Under the pieces are notes generated by a model, which saw nothing but the letters and a program-made list of their open reading frames with translations, ran no database searches and had not been told where the DNA came from. From Eggerthellaceae bacterium (GTDB lineage Bacteria > Actinomycetota > Coriobacteriia > Coriobacteriales > Eggerthellaceae), in the NCBI GenBank assembly GCA_009782605.1, contig WRIR01000004.1:62001-126000 (forward strand): 64,000 bases of DNA, read 5' to 3'. The position numbers and the translations under genes were made by a program. The first letter of the stretch is position 1. The number at the start of each line of letters is the position of its first letter. This document shows positions 18,805 through 25,734 of the stretch, piece by piece.

Positions 18805-19971
18805 ATGTGGAACACCTTCAAATATACAGTCAAGGCGCTGGTGCAGGAGAAGAGCTGTTTTGTTTGGGCGCTCGCATTCCCCTTGATTATGGCAACGCTT
18901 TTCGGCGCCATGTTTGCCAATCTCGACGATGCCCGTCACCTGAATCCGATTCCTACCGCCGTAGTCGACAACGCGCACTACCGCAATGCGCAGGCCTTTT
19001 CTGAGACAATTGAGGCCTTGGCAAAATCGGGCGAAGATCAGCTTCTTGACCTCTTTTTTGTCAAGAATATTGCCGAAGCGGACGAACTTCTCAAAAACGG
19101 GGCGGTTGTCGGATACTACCAGATTGACGAAAAGGGGCAACCCGGGCTATTCATTACCGCCGCAAGCGGCAATTCCATAAACCAGACCATTCTCAAGAAC
19201 CTTGTTGACGGTTTTGTCCAAACGCAAGCTGCCCTCAAAACCATAGCCGAAAACAATCCTCAGGCGTTTGCAGACCCGAAGTTCCTTGAGAACCTACAAG
19301 AGCGCACGAATTACACGCAAGAAATATCTATCGTAGCCAACGAGGCTTCGGGTTCGGTGCGCTACTTTTATGCGCTGCTCGGCTTTGCGGCAATCATGGC
19401 GGCGAATATTGCCGTAATTGCCGTAACGCAAACACAGGCGAACCTTTCGCCCTTGGGTGCTCGCCGCTCTCTCGGCGCAACAAGCAGAACAAAAGCCCTT
19501 CTCGCGAGTTTGCTTGCAAGTTGGTTGCTTGCTTTTCTCTGCCTGATTATTGTTTTTGCGTACATGCGCTATGTTTTAGACATCAATTTCGGGCGCGATT
19601 TGGCAAGTATCTTTGGGTTGGGCGTTGCTTCTTTCATGACAACTGCCCTGGGAGCCTTCGTTGGGGCAATCCCAAAAATAGGGGAATTGTTGAAGGCGGG
19701 CATCTTGACTGTTCTGTCGTGCTTTTTCGCACTTTTTGCAGGGCTTTACGGCGAGCCAAGCCTAAAGTTGGCAGACGATATGAACCGTATTGCCCCTCTT
19801 TTCCAAAAGCTCAATCCTTCAAGGCAGGTGACGGACTTGTTTTACAGCCTGTACTTCTATGACGGTTTTGACGAATTTTATCGGGTGGTTTTTATCCTGC
19901 TCGCAATGGCGGCTGTTTTATTCTTGCTCGCCGCACTTCTTATGAGGAGGCAGCGCTATGCAAGTCTTTAA
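18805..19971 (+). CDS. ABC-2 type permease, first subunit
   Basis: This 388-residue membrane protein has the ABC-2 permease architecture: one N-terminal helix (FVWALAFPLIMATLFGAMF, about residues 19-37), a large extracytoplasmic loop (about 40-190, with a domain like those of YhaP/NatB-type exporters), and five or six helices in the C-terminal half ending in a basic tail. It begins 30 bp after the ATPase gene and its 3' end overlaps the next permease gene by 14 bp, so the three genes form one operon. GC falls noticeably from about 18,800 onward compared with the ATPase gene, which may reflect separate ancestry or relaxed codon use. Confidence 0.88.
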   Translation: MWNTFKYTVKALVQEKSCFVWALAFPLIMATLFGAMFANLDDARHLNPIPTAVVDNAHYRNAQAFSETIEALAKSGEDQLLDLFFVKNIAEADELLKNGAVVGYYQIDEKGQPGLFITAASGNSINQTILKNLVDGFVQTQAALKTIAENNPQAFADPKFLENLQERTNYTQEISIVANEASGSVRYFYALLGFAAIMAANIAVIAVTQTQANLSPLGARRSLGATSRTKALLASLLASWLLAFLCLIIVFAYMRYVLDINFGRDLASIFGLGVASFMTTALGAFVGAIPKIGELLKAGILTVLSCFFALFAGLYGEPSLKLADDMNRIAPLFQKLNPSRQVTDLFYSLYFYDGFDEFYRVVFILLAMAAVLFLLAALLMRRQRYASL

Positions 19972-21184
19972 AGCGGCATTGAAAACCTTTTTCAGGCACA
20001 AGGTTTATATTGCGGTCTACATGGTGGCGCTCAGTTTTATGGCTGTTTTCATCGGGATGAGCATCGTAAACACGCCTCAGGGTGGGTTTGAAACCGAACG
20101 ACCCCCTATCGCCGTTGTCGACCGCGACAAAAGTGCGCTTTCTTTAGGGATAAGCGCCTTCTTGAAAGAACATGCCGACCTTGTAGAAACAGAGGATTCA
20201 CGCCAAGCGTTGCAGGATACCGTAGCGCAGAATCGTGCTGTCTATACCTTGATTATCCCGCAGGGCTTCGGTAGGGATTTCATCGCTGCAGCTGGTGAGG
20301 GCAAGGCCCCTCCTGTGCTTGAAACGCTCACAAGTTATGAATCTTCCTCGGCTCATATGATAGATGCCCTCGTCAACAAATACCTTGGCACAGCATCCCT
20401 CTACGCCACAAGCAATGCCGCGTATTCACAAGCCGGTATTGCCTCCTTTGCCCACAACGACATGGCGCACGAAGCAAATTTCCAAATGCTGTGGTTTAGC
20501 TCATCGTCACCGATGCCGGAACAGTGGCTGGCTTACATGATGTTTGCAAGCTATATTGTGATTCTTTCTATCGTGGTGAACGCCGGCCTCATACTCGCGA
20601 CATTCAATCGTAGTGAAATTCGGCGGCGTAATTTAGGCGCATCCGTAAGCGCTCTTTCGAGGAATCTGCAACTAGCCGCAGCGTGCGTGGTTGTCACCTT
20701 GATTACGTGGGTATGGGTGAGTGCTCTTGGGCTTGTGGTGTTTGGGCAGGCCTTTGGTGGTGTTGACGTTCGGGCTATTGGCTTGATTCTTTTTTCGCTT
20801 CTCATATTCTGCATTGTTGCCCTCTCAATCAGTTTTTTCCTTGGTCAAGTAACAGCAAGCGAGTTTCTTTTAAACGCCGCGGGCAATATCACGGGGCTGG
20901 TGTTTTCCTTCCTTGGGGGAATCTGGATACCCCTTGAGCTTGCAGGGGACACCATCGCCAAACTCGCCCGCTTTACACCAACCTTCTATTATGGGGAAGC
21001 GCTCGAAAAAACGAATAACCTGCGCGACTATTCAGGTGCTTCGCTTGCCCCTGTTTTTGCCGACCTGGGGATTATGCTTTTGTTCGCAGCGGCACTATTT
21101 GCTGTTGCCTTGGCTGTCGGGCACCTGAGAATGCAGAGCGCCGAAGCCGGCGGCAACGCCGCTGCCGCCCGCACAAGGAGCTAG
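19958..21184 (+). CDS. ABC-2 type permease, second subunit
   Basis: This 408-residue protein has the same layout as the preceding permease: an N-terminal helix (about residues 15-35), an extracytoplasmic domain (about 38-190), then six hydrophobic segments including VNAGLILATF and the GNITGLVFSFLGGIWIPLEL region characteristic of ABC-2 permeases. The ribosome site GAGGAGG lies inside the previous gene, which it overlaps by 14 bp. The two permeases probably form a heterodimer with the ATPase at 17839-18774. It ends in an Ala/Arg-rich tail, 22 bp before the convergent end of the toxin-antitoxin island. Confidence 0.88.
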   Translation: MQVFKAALKTFFRHKVYIAVYMVALSFMAVFIGMSIVNTPQGGFETERPPIAVVDRDKSALSLGISAFLKEHADLVETEDSRQALQDTVAQNRAVYTLIIPQGFGRDFIAAAGEGKAPPVLETLTSYESSSAHMIDALVNKYLGTASLYATSNAAYSQAGIASFAHNDMAHEANFQMLWFSSSSPMPEQWLAYMMFASYIVILSIVVNAGLILATFNRSEIRRRNLGASVSALSRNLQLAAACVVVTLITWVWVSALGLVVFGQAFGGVDVRAIGLILFSLLIFCIVALSISFFLGQVTASEFLLNAAGNITGLVFSFLGGIWIPLELAGDTIAKLARFTPTFYYGEALEKTNNLRDYSGASLAPVFADLGIMLLFAAALFAVALAVGHLRMQSAEAGGNAAAARTRS

Positions 21185-21206
21185 GGCTTGTTATAAGTAC
21201 GCTTCG

Positions 21207-21728
21207 TCATGTCGAAAGATAGTGGTAGATTTTCATGGCCGACTCTCGGCTCATTTTGTCCACGTTACCCTTCAGGAAAGAATACAGGTTGCCTTTGTTG
21301 TAGCCCAGATTTTTTGCCATTTGATATCGACTTATCCCTTTTTCAATAAGAAGTGCGTTCAACTGGGGAACAAGTTTTTCAAGAACGGCTCTATCTCGAA
21401 ATAGTTTTTCAGATGACGAAAGATAGCTGCTATAGACCTTTTGATACCGAAGAGGGGCACTTTCCGAAGAAAGAAAACTTTCCAGGCTTTTACCATTCTT
21501 GTCAAAAGACGAAACGAAGTTCTTGTATTCAGCTTCATACGCTGTTCCAGCCGCCTGCTTCAAAACATAGGGCGCCCTTCCCTGACAAAGGGAAAGCAAC
21601 AAAAGGGGCTCTGCCGCACGAGGGCTGTCTTCGGCGATTTTTTCAAAAAGAAGCTTTAGGCTTCTGCTTGATATCTGGGTAAGGTCTTGGCAATAGCGAG
21701 TCAAAAAACCTTCAAAACCTTGCCTCAT
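21207..21728 (-). CDS. HTH protein, putative antitoxin partner of the nucleotidyltransferase
   Basis: The protein of about 173 residues ends in a Cro/C1-like HTH (about residues 130-165: RYQMAKNLGYNKGNLYSFL, then a recognition-like helix and KIYHYLST). The N-terminal 120 residues are helical and not recognised. Its ATG at 21728 overlaps the stop of the upstream nucleotidyltransferase gene (ATGA), so the pair is translationally coupled; a TTG two codons earlier is also possible. The pairing of a MNT-like nucleotidyltransferase with a DNA-binding partner resembles AbiE-like and MNT/HEPN-like toxin-antitoxin modules. Which of the two proteins is the toxin is inferred from family knowledge only. 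Low GC agrees with horizontal acquisition. Confidence 0.7.
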   Translation of the reverse strand: MRQGFEGFLTRYCQDLTQISSRSLKLLFEKIAEDSPRAAEPLLLLSLCQGRAPYVLKQAAGTAYEAEYKNFVSSFDKNGKSLESFLSSESAPLRYQKVYSSYLSSSEKLFRDRAVLEKLVPQLNALLIEKGISRYQMAKNLGYNKGNLYSFLKGNVDKMSRESAMKIYHYLST

Positions 21729-22270
21729 TTGCAATAGTCCTTTCGATACTGTTCGTAATTTGCAAAGAAGACGGCAAGGCCCCTGTCTTTGTCGGGTTCC
21801 GTAATCCGCGATGCATATACTTCATTGGGGTCGTGGGCCAATCTGTTAAGAAGGTTCCAATCAAGCTTCTCTAAAAAGGTTGGGTTGGTTAAGTCTTGAA
21901 CATCGCGGTCTTCCCATCGAAATAACTTCATGATGGCAAGGTCTTCGGAACAGGGAGCGTAATACTCGATTACTTTGGTGGCAATGGGCAGTCGCTGTAG
22001 CCTATCTTCATAATTGTGAGGAATGCTCTCCATATAGGCACTACAGCGAAAATTTAGATTCGGGTCTTCTTCGAAAATGGCTTTTATTGCCCTGTCTGCC
22101 ATGAACACATCAATGTCATAGGTGGTATTCCGAGAGGTCAGACCGCTTAAAAGAAACGCCGCACCGCCAACTATTACGACAGGGTGTTTTATTGGGGGTA
22201 CCCCGGTAATGATTTGTGCATTCTCGTCAAGATCGCGCAGTCTTTCAATAAGGTTTTCTCTGTCCATCAT
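21725..22270 (-). CDS. Nucleotidyltransferase-fold protein (DUF6036-like), putative toxin
   Basis: This 181-residue protein shows the minimal nucleotidyltransferase signature: VVIVGGAAFLLSG (Gly35-Gly36) followed by TTYDIDVF, with Asp52 and Asp54 as predicted metal ligands. This is typical of the DUF6036/AbiEii-like branch, which includes toxins that transfer nucleotides to tRNA or other targets. There is AAGGAGAG just before two consecutive ATGs (22270 and 22267), and the second has the better spacing. The gene is first in a two-gene unit with the HTH protein, in contrast to AbiE where the antitoxin comes first. It sits at the edge of a run of three toxin-antitoxin-like modules. Confidence 0.75.
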   Translation of the reverse strand: MMDRENLIERLRDLDENAQIITGVPPIKHPVVIVGGAAFLLSGLTSRNTTYDIDVFMADRAIKAIFEEDPNLNFRCSAYMESIPHNYEDRLQRLPIATKVIEYYAPCSEDLAIMKLFRWEDRDVQDLTNPTFLEKLDWNLLNRLAHDPNEVYASRITEPDKDRGLAVFFANYEQYRKDYCK

Positions 22271-22379
22271 CTCTCCTTATAGTATTATTGAATTTCAATA
22301 ATACTATATTGTAACAACATAAACAAGGGGCGAGCGCAAACAGCAAAAGAGGCTACTTTTATGATTCTTAGAACCTCGT
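22271..22379. promoter_or_regulatory. AT-rich gap with likely promoter of the nucleotidyltransferase/HTH pair
   Basis: This gap carries the palindrome-rich segment TATTGAAATTCAATA at 22286-22300, 16 bp upstream of the nucleotidyltransferase ATG, which could be an autoregulatory operator. No gene is seen. Confidence 0.4.
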
Positions 22380-22658
22380 CTATCGAAGGCTTCGATAGAC
22401 CTCTTTTCGATAGCCGACCCTGAAAAGTTCGATGAGCACTTTATCGTCTTGGATTCTGCCTAGTATCCGATACGCGCCTACGCGCCACCGCCACCCATTT
22501 TCTATGCCTTCAAGTTTTTTTGCTCCCCTGACCATCCGCGGGTCTTTACAGCCCTCAAGGTTGTCAAGAATCCAATGGACTATAAGTAGCTGTGTTTTCT
22601 TTTCAAGCTTTGAAATCTCTTTCTCTGCTTGCTTTTTGATCCTTACGGTATAGGTCAT
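22380..22658 (-). CDS. RelE/ParE-family toxin
   Basis: The 92-residue protein has the RelE fold signature: N-terminal YTVRIKKQAEKEISKL, a central GWRWRVGAYRILGRI segment and the C-terminal LIELFRVGYRKEVYR, with the basic and aromatic residues expected of ribosome-dependent RelE endoribonucleases. The ATG at 22658 overlaps the stop of the antitoxin gene upstream (ATGA). The gene order, antitoxin then toxin, is the classical RelBE order. Whether it cleaves mRNA like RelE or targets gyrase like ParE cannot be decided from sequence, although the YR-rich C-terminus favours RelE. Confidence 0.88.
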   Translation of the reverse strand: MTYTVRIKKQAEKEISKLEKKTQLLIVHWILDNLEGCKDPRMVRGAKKLEGIENGWRWRVGAYRILGRIQDDKVLIELFRVGYRKEVYRSLR

Positions 22659-22885
22659 GCTATGCCGTGCTTTTCAGCAAGCTCATTGACGCTGATGCCC
22701 ACATCATTTTTGCTGCTTGTTTTGATTGCGTCGGCAAGGTCGCGGGCATCGAGCTCGTCTTCAAGCCTTTCGAGCGTCCATTGGCGAACTTGTGCCGAAA
22801 AGCTCTTGCCGTTTATGTCGGCAAAAGCATGTATCCATTCTTTTTCTTCTGGCTCAAACCTGATTGCTGAAACCGACATGCTCAT
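22655..22885 (-). CDS. Ribbon-helix-helix antitoxin (DUF6290-like)
   Basis: The 76-residue protein begins with a ribbon-helix-helix motif (MSVSAIRFEPEEKEWIHAFA, about residues 3-22, and the second helix SFSAQVRQWTLERLEDEL) and ends with an acidic toxin-neutralising tail (VGISVNELAEKHGIA). The ribosome site AAAGGAAAAACC supports the ATG at 22885. It is encoded directly before and overlaps the RelE-type toxin. By analogy with RelB it should both bind the toxin and repress its own promoter, which would lie between 22886 and about 22950. Confidence 0.86.
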   Translation of the reverse strand: MSMSVSAIRFEPEEKEWIHAFADINGKSFSAQVRQWTLERLEDELDARDLADAIKTSSKNDVGISVNELAEKHGIA

Positions 22886-22950
22886 GGTTTTTCCTTTCGC
22901 GTTTACGATGTAGTCTATTACACACCCCCGAGTAGAAAAAAATACGGGTG

Positions 22951-23057
22951 GTCAGGGTGTCAATGGGGACGTATAAATTTGACACCTTTTCACGCTTTCT
23001 TCCGTCACGAAGCCGAACGAAGGTGTCAAATTTATACGTCCCCATTGACACCCTGAC
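22951..23057. repeat. 107-bp palindromic element (family A, copy 1)
   Basis: Perfect 38-bp inverted arms (22951-22988 and 23020-23057, starting GTCAGGGTGTCAATGGGG) flank a 31-bp centre. Each arm also contains an internal imperfect hairpin GGTGTCAA ... TTGACACC. It lies 13 bp after the hicB stop at 23071. Copy 2 at 23763-23857 is the same element in reverse orientation, with an identical centre. Confidence 0.9.
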
Positions 23058-23070
23058 TAGTACCGTTGGG

Positions 23071-23391
23071 CTAGATTCTTGAAACAAGCAATTGGTTTAT
23101 GGAAACTCCCTGTTCGGCAGCTTCAATAGCTACTCTTTTGTGAACCTCTTTTGGCATACGAAGCCTTATTTCACCCGAAAAGTGTTTTGCCCCCATTGGT
23201 GCAGGAGGGTCGTCTCCGTCTTTTTCCATTTCGCCCAAGAGAAACCTGAGAAGCTCTACCATTCCAAACAACGCTTTTTCTTGAGTGTCCTCAATACTTG
23301 AAAGACCTGGAAATTCAACTACCGTAGCAACAAAAGAGTCATCCTCTTCCGACCAGAAAACACGATATGTATATTCTTCTGCACTATGCAT
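23071..23391 (-). CDS. hicB: HicB antitoxin
   Basis: The 106-residue protein has the degenerate RNase-H-like HicB N-domain (YRVFWSEEDDSFVATVVEFPGL, residues 9-30, here broken as DDSFVATVVEFPGL) and a C-terminal DNA-binding ribbon-helix-helix (about residues 72-106, RLRMPKEVHKRVAIEAAEQG then VSINQLLVSRI). Its start overlaps the hicA gene by 8 bp, giving the common order hicA-hicB. It should neutralise the HicA toxin and repress the operon, plausibly through the palindrome at 23656-23677. Confidence 0.9.
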   Translation of the reverse strand: MHSAEEYTYRVFWSEEDDSFVATVVEFPGLSSIEDTQEKALFGMVELLRFLLGEMEKDGDDPPAPMGAKHFSGEIRLRMPKEVHKRVAIEAAEQGVSINQLLVSRI

Positions 23392-23632
23392 TCTTTTCGC
23401 CTTCCAACTTGTTGACAGCTTGAAGAACTTGATTTACTTGATATGGCTTCATTTGTCCCTTTACGTTTTGTATATTCACCCAAGGCTCTCCTTGCCAAGG
23501 CGTCTTAAACGAATAGTGCGAACCGCTCTTCTTATATTTACCAAAATAGTGTTCGCAAACCTTTTTGCCATCCTTAAACTTTATATTGGTTCGGCTAGCT
23601 TTCATTGCCTGTAAAATTTTTTCTATTGACAC
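23384..23632 (-). CDS. hicA: HicA mRNA-interferase toxin
   Basis: The 82-residue protein matches the HicA double-stranded RNA-binding-like fold. The catalytic His39 lies in SGSHYSFKTPW, followed by the VNIQNVKGQMKPYQVNQVL strand-helix segment. The start is a GTG at 23632 with AAGGA 7 nt upstream. It is a little longer than minimal HicA proteins (about 60 residues) because of a basic N-terminal helix. It is the first gene of the hicAB pair, which stands between two inverted copies of the same palindromic element. Confidence 0.86.
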   Translation of the reverse strand: MSIEKILQAMKASRTNIKFKDGKKVCEHYFGKYKKSGSHYSFKTPWQGEPWVNIQNVKGQMKPYQVNQVLQAVNKLEGEKNA

Positions 23633-23655
23633 CTACGTGTCCTTCCCTGGTCTTA

Positions 23656-23677
23656 ATGGTACCGTATACGGTATCAT
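23656..23677. promoter_or_regulatory. Palindromic operator candidate for hicAB
   Basis: TACCGTATACGGTA (23660-23673) is a perfect 14-bp palindrome. With its flanks it extends to 22 bp with one mismatched pair, and it ends 24 bp before the hicA GTG. The position and symmetry fit the autoregulatory HicB site, and TATAC inside it could double as a -10 box. This is an inference from position only. Confidence 0.55.
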
Positions 23678-23762
23678 TTGTCAAACATGACTCTATAGTT
23701 GTTTCGGTATTGCTTACGAACAAACAACGTCTTTTGCTTTGTCGTTGTTCGGCGATTTTGAC

Positions 23763-23857
23763 GTGTCAATGGGGACGTATAAATTTGACACCTTCGTTCG
23801 GCTTCGTGACGGAAGAAAGCGTGAAAAGGTGTCAAATTTATACGTCCCCATTGACAC
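23763..23857. repeat. Palindromic element, inverted copy (family A, copy 2)
   Basis: The arms GTGTCAATGGGGACGTATAA and its complement frame a centre that is the exact reverse complement of the centre at 22951-23057. It ends 29 bp before the stop (23887) of the zinc-ribbon gene and is followed by an extra partial ATTGACACCC. Together with copy 1 it brackets hicAB as inverted ends about 0.9 kb apart. Confidence 0.9.
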
Positions 23858-23886
23858 ATTGACACCCAGAGCGCCGAAGCCGGCGC

Positions 23887-24300
23887 TCATGTGCAGGGGG
23901 CGGACTGGGGCGTGTCGGCGGGTTGAATGTCGGGGGGCTGGGGGGTGTCGGGGGTGAGAGGCTTGAGGCTGATGACAAGCTGGTATTCTGTCTGGAAGCC
24001 TTCGAGGGGCAGAAGGACGGGATGGGCAGGTGTCGCCTTTCCGAGGGCCGCTCCCTTGTGGCAGTCCTGAGCAGGGGTGCCCGCGTCAGGGAGGGGGATC
24101 CCTATCCTGCCCATGTCGGCCGACGAGGCAGAGCGGGGCTGGGACCCCCAGTGTGCCAAAGAGGCATTCTGCTGGTCTATTTCCTCCGAGAGGCTGGGCC
24201 CGGTGGCAGCCTGTTCCAGGATGTCGAAACGGTACATGCAACCGAAGCATATCTCCATGTCGTCAAAACAACGTGCATTGCAAATGGGGCACATCTTCAT
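23887..24300 (-). CDS. Zinc-ribbon protein at the end of the Tad operon
   Basis: The start at 24300 is set by the ribosome site AAAGGAGAG 6 nt upstream; the frame is open further but without a site. The 137-residue product begins with a four-Cys zinc ribbon (CPIC at residues 4-7 and CFGC near 17-20) followed by MYRFD. A long low-complexity tail rich in Pro, Ala, Gln and Thr follows, and I recognise nothing in it. The gene starts inside the 3' end of the DUF192 gene (38-bp overlap) and closes the pilus operon. The ribbon suggests a protein-protein or nucleic-acid contact; a role in pilus regulation or assembly is only an inference from position. Confidence 0.72.
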   Translation of the reverse strand: MKMCPICNARCFDDMEICFGCMYRFDILEQAATGPSLSEEIDQQNASLAHWGSQPRSASSADMGRIGIPLPDAGTPAQDCHKGAALGKATPAHPVLLPLEGFQTEYQLVISLKPLTPDTPQPPDIQPADTPQSAPCT

Positions 24301-24703
24301 TCTGTTCTCTCCTTTCTCGGGCGGGTCGTGCCGGTGCGGCACCCCCGCATGCGGCGCTGTCGCCCGCTTCTTGCTCTTTGCCGTCCCCTGTCGCCAGGCA
24401 CAGCCTTTCTCCAGCTTCCAACCAAGGCCGCCCGTCGTCCGCGAAGCGCTCTAAGACAACAGCCGCACGGCGCTCGCCCAAGCAGCGCCGGGGCCTCACC
24501 CCCCGGTATGCCGAGAGCACCCGCCCCTCCCTGTCAAGGAAGGCGATGTCCAGGTCATGTCGCATGCCGTAGGTATGGACGCGCCCGCAGGGGGCCAGCA
24601 TTATCACCCGCCCGTTCGGCTCGGTGAAAAGAAGGCCTCTCAGCCTCTCGAAGAACCCGACGGCCAGGAAGACGCCCCCATCCCTGTAGTTGTCGCCCTT
24701 CAC
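24263..24703 (-). CDS. DUF192-family protein in the Tad operon
   Basis: The 146-residue product, read from a GTG start at 24703, matches DUF192: FFERLRGLLF near residue 18-27 and the core HTYGMRHDLDIAFLDREGRV (about 43-62), which corresponds to the family pattern f-M-n--lDi-Fid--g-V. Family members are often exported, but this one has no signal peptide. The last 45 residues are charged and Ala/Gly-rich and overlap the zinc-ribbon gene by 38 bp. DUF192 genes are frequently found at the end of Tad/Flp pilus loci in Actinobacteria and Firmicutes (from memory). The function is unknown. Confidence 0.8.
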   Translation of the reverse strand: MKGDNYRDGGVFLAVGFFERLRGLLFTEPNGRVIMLAPCGRVHTYGMRHDLDIAFLDREGRVLSAYRGVRPRRCLGERRAAVVLERFADDGRPWLEAGERLCLATGDGKEQEAGDSAACGGAAPARPARERREQNEDVPHLQCTLF

Positions 24704-24721
24704 AGCAAGCCTCCGATACCC

Positions 24722-25294
24722 TCACGCATACGAGACAATGACCGACGTGGTGCCACTGACCTCGATGCAGCTGACAAGCAGCCACGTGTATTCGCCCTGG
24801 CTCTTGACGAATGACGCGCTTGCCGCCTGGCCGCTCTCCACCTTCGTCCACCCGTGGCCCACAAGCTCTGCCTCGCAGAGCCGGAACACCTCTTCAAGAG
24901 CCTTGTACGAGAGCAGCCCGACGACGCTTCCCCCCGGAGAGACCCGTACGTCATAGAAGGCCTCAAGGGAGAAGACCTCTTCGGCGAACGCGGCAGGAAG
25001 CCTGCCGGAATCGTCGCGCGGCTCTTGTTCGAGGAACACCCGCTCAAGCGAAACGGGGGGCGCGGGAACGGGGGATGCGGACGAAAGGTCCTCGCGGGCA
25101 TCGAAGAGCGTGCCTGCAACGCAGATGCCTACAGCGCAGCACGCGATGATCCCGACTGCCGGCATGAGGTTTTGGCTCACCGCCCTGCCGAACGGCTGCC
25201 TCCCTCGCGCCTCTCCCTTTCTCGCGGCCCTCCCCTCCTGCCCTTTCCGGGCCGCCGTCCGGCTCCGGGCCGCCACTCGGCCATGACCGCTCAC
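24722..25294 (-). CDS. Single-pass membrane protein of the Tad operon, unknown function
   Basis: The start is a GTG at 25294 overlapping the TadE-like gene stop by 4 bp (GTGA); the longer open frame upstream is an artefact of reading through that gene. The 190-residue product has a basic, Arg/Gly-rich N-terminus (about 1-40), one transmembrane helix (MPAVGIIACCAVGICVAGTL, about 44-63) and an extracytoplasmic domain of about 125 residues with no family I recognise (GGSVVGLLSYKALEEVFRLC and a C-terminal SGTTSVIVSYA). Its place between pseudopilin-like genes and DUF192 suggests an accessory pilus assembly factor. Confidence 0.75.
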   Translation of the reverse strand: MSGHGRVAARSRTAARKGQEGRAARKGEARGRQPFGRAVSQNLMPAVGIIACCAVGICVAGTLFDAREDLSSASPVPAPPVSLERVFLEQEPRDDSGRLPAAFAEEVFSLEAFYDVRVSPGGSVVGLLSYKALEEVFRLCEAELVGHGWTKVESGQAASASFVKSQGEYTWLLVSCIEVSGTTSVIVSYA

Positions 25295-25734
25295 AGCAGG
25301 ACTCCCGGCTTGTAGGCATCCACGGTCATCGTGACCGTGTGGCGAAGCGGGGGCAGGCTGACGCCGAAGACCTCGCTTCTCATGCCCATGCCGAAAAGCG
25401 TCGGCCTGAACAGGAGCTCGGCGGTATACCTGGTATGGCCCAAAGTGCCGCCCGACACGCTCACCCGCGCGTCCAGGTACTCCTTGTCGCACTGTCCCTT
25501 GAGCACCTGCTCGACCCGTGCGACGGACTGCTCGGTCGACTGGCCGTAGGCAGGGGAGGTCGCGTGGACCCTGACGGCTTCCCGCGCAACGCGGTCGAAG
25601 GCCGCACACTCCGACAGGAAGAGCAGCGCGTTGACCGCAATCACCGCAACGATGATGAGCACGGGGAAAACCACAACAAATTCGACAGTCATCTGACCGG
25701 ACTCGCCCTTCACAGACATAGGAACTACTCCCAT
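25291..25734 (-). CDS. TadE-like pseudopilin
   Basis: This 147-residue protein has a type IV prepilin-like N-terminus: ESGQMTVEFVVVFPVLIIV, where cleavage after Gly and Glu at +5 matches the Flp/TadE processing rule. A single hydrophobic helix (about residues 17-42) and an exported domain follow. It overlaps the large TadG-like gene by 10 bp at its start and the next gene by 4 bp at its end. TadE proteins are minor pilins processed by the same prepilin peptidase as Flp. The start could be the upstream GTG or ATG or the internal Met6. Confidence 0.85.
   Translation of the reverse strand: MGVVPMSVKGESGQMTVEFVVVFPVLIIVAVIAVNALLFLSECAAFDRVAREAVRVHATSPAYGQSTEQSVARVEQVLKGQCDKEYLDARVSVSGGTLGHTRYTAELLFRPTLFGMGMRSEVFGVSLPPLRHTVTMTVDAYKPGVLL

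Noticed and set aside
17764-19140. A 458-codon minus frame opposite the ABC ATPase and permease
   Set aside because: The ATPase on the plus strand has all the family motifs; the antisense product has none.
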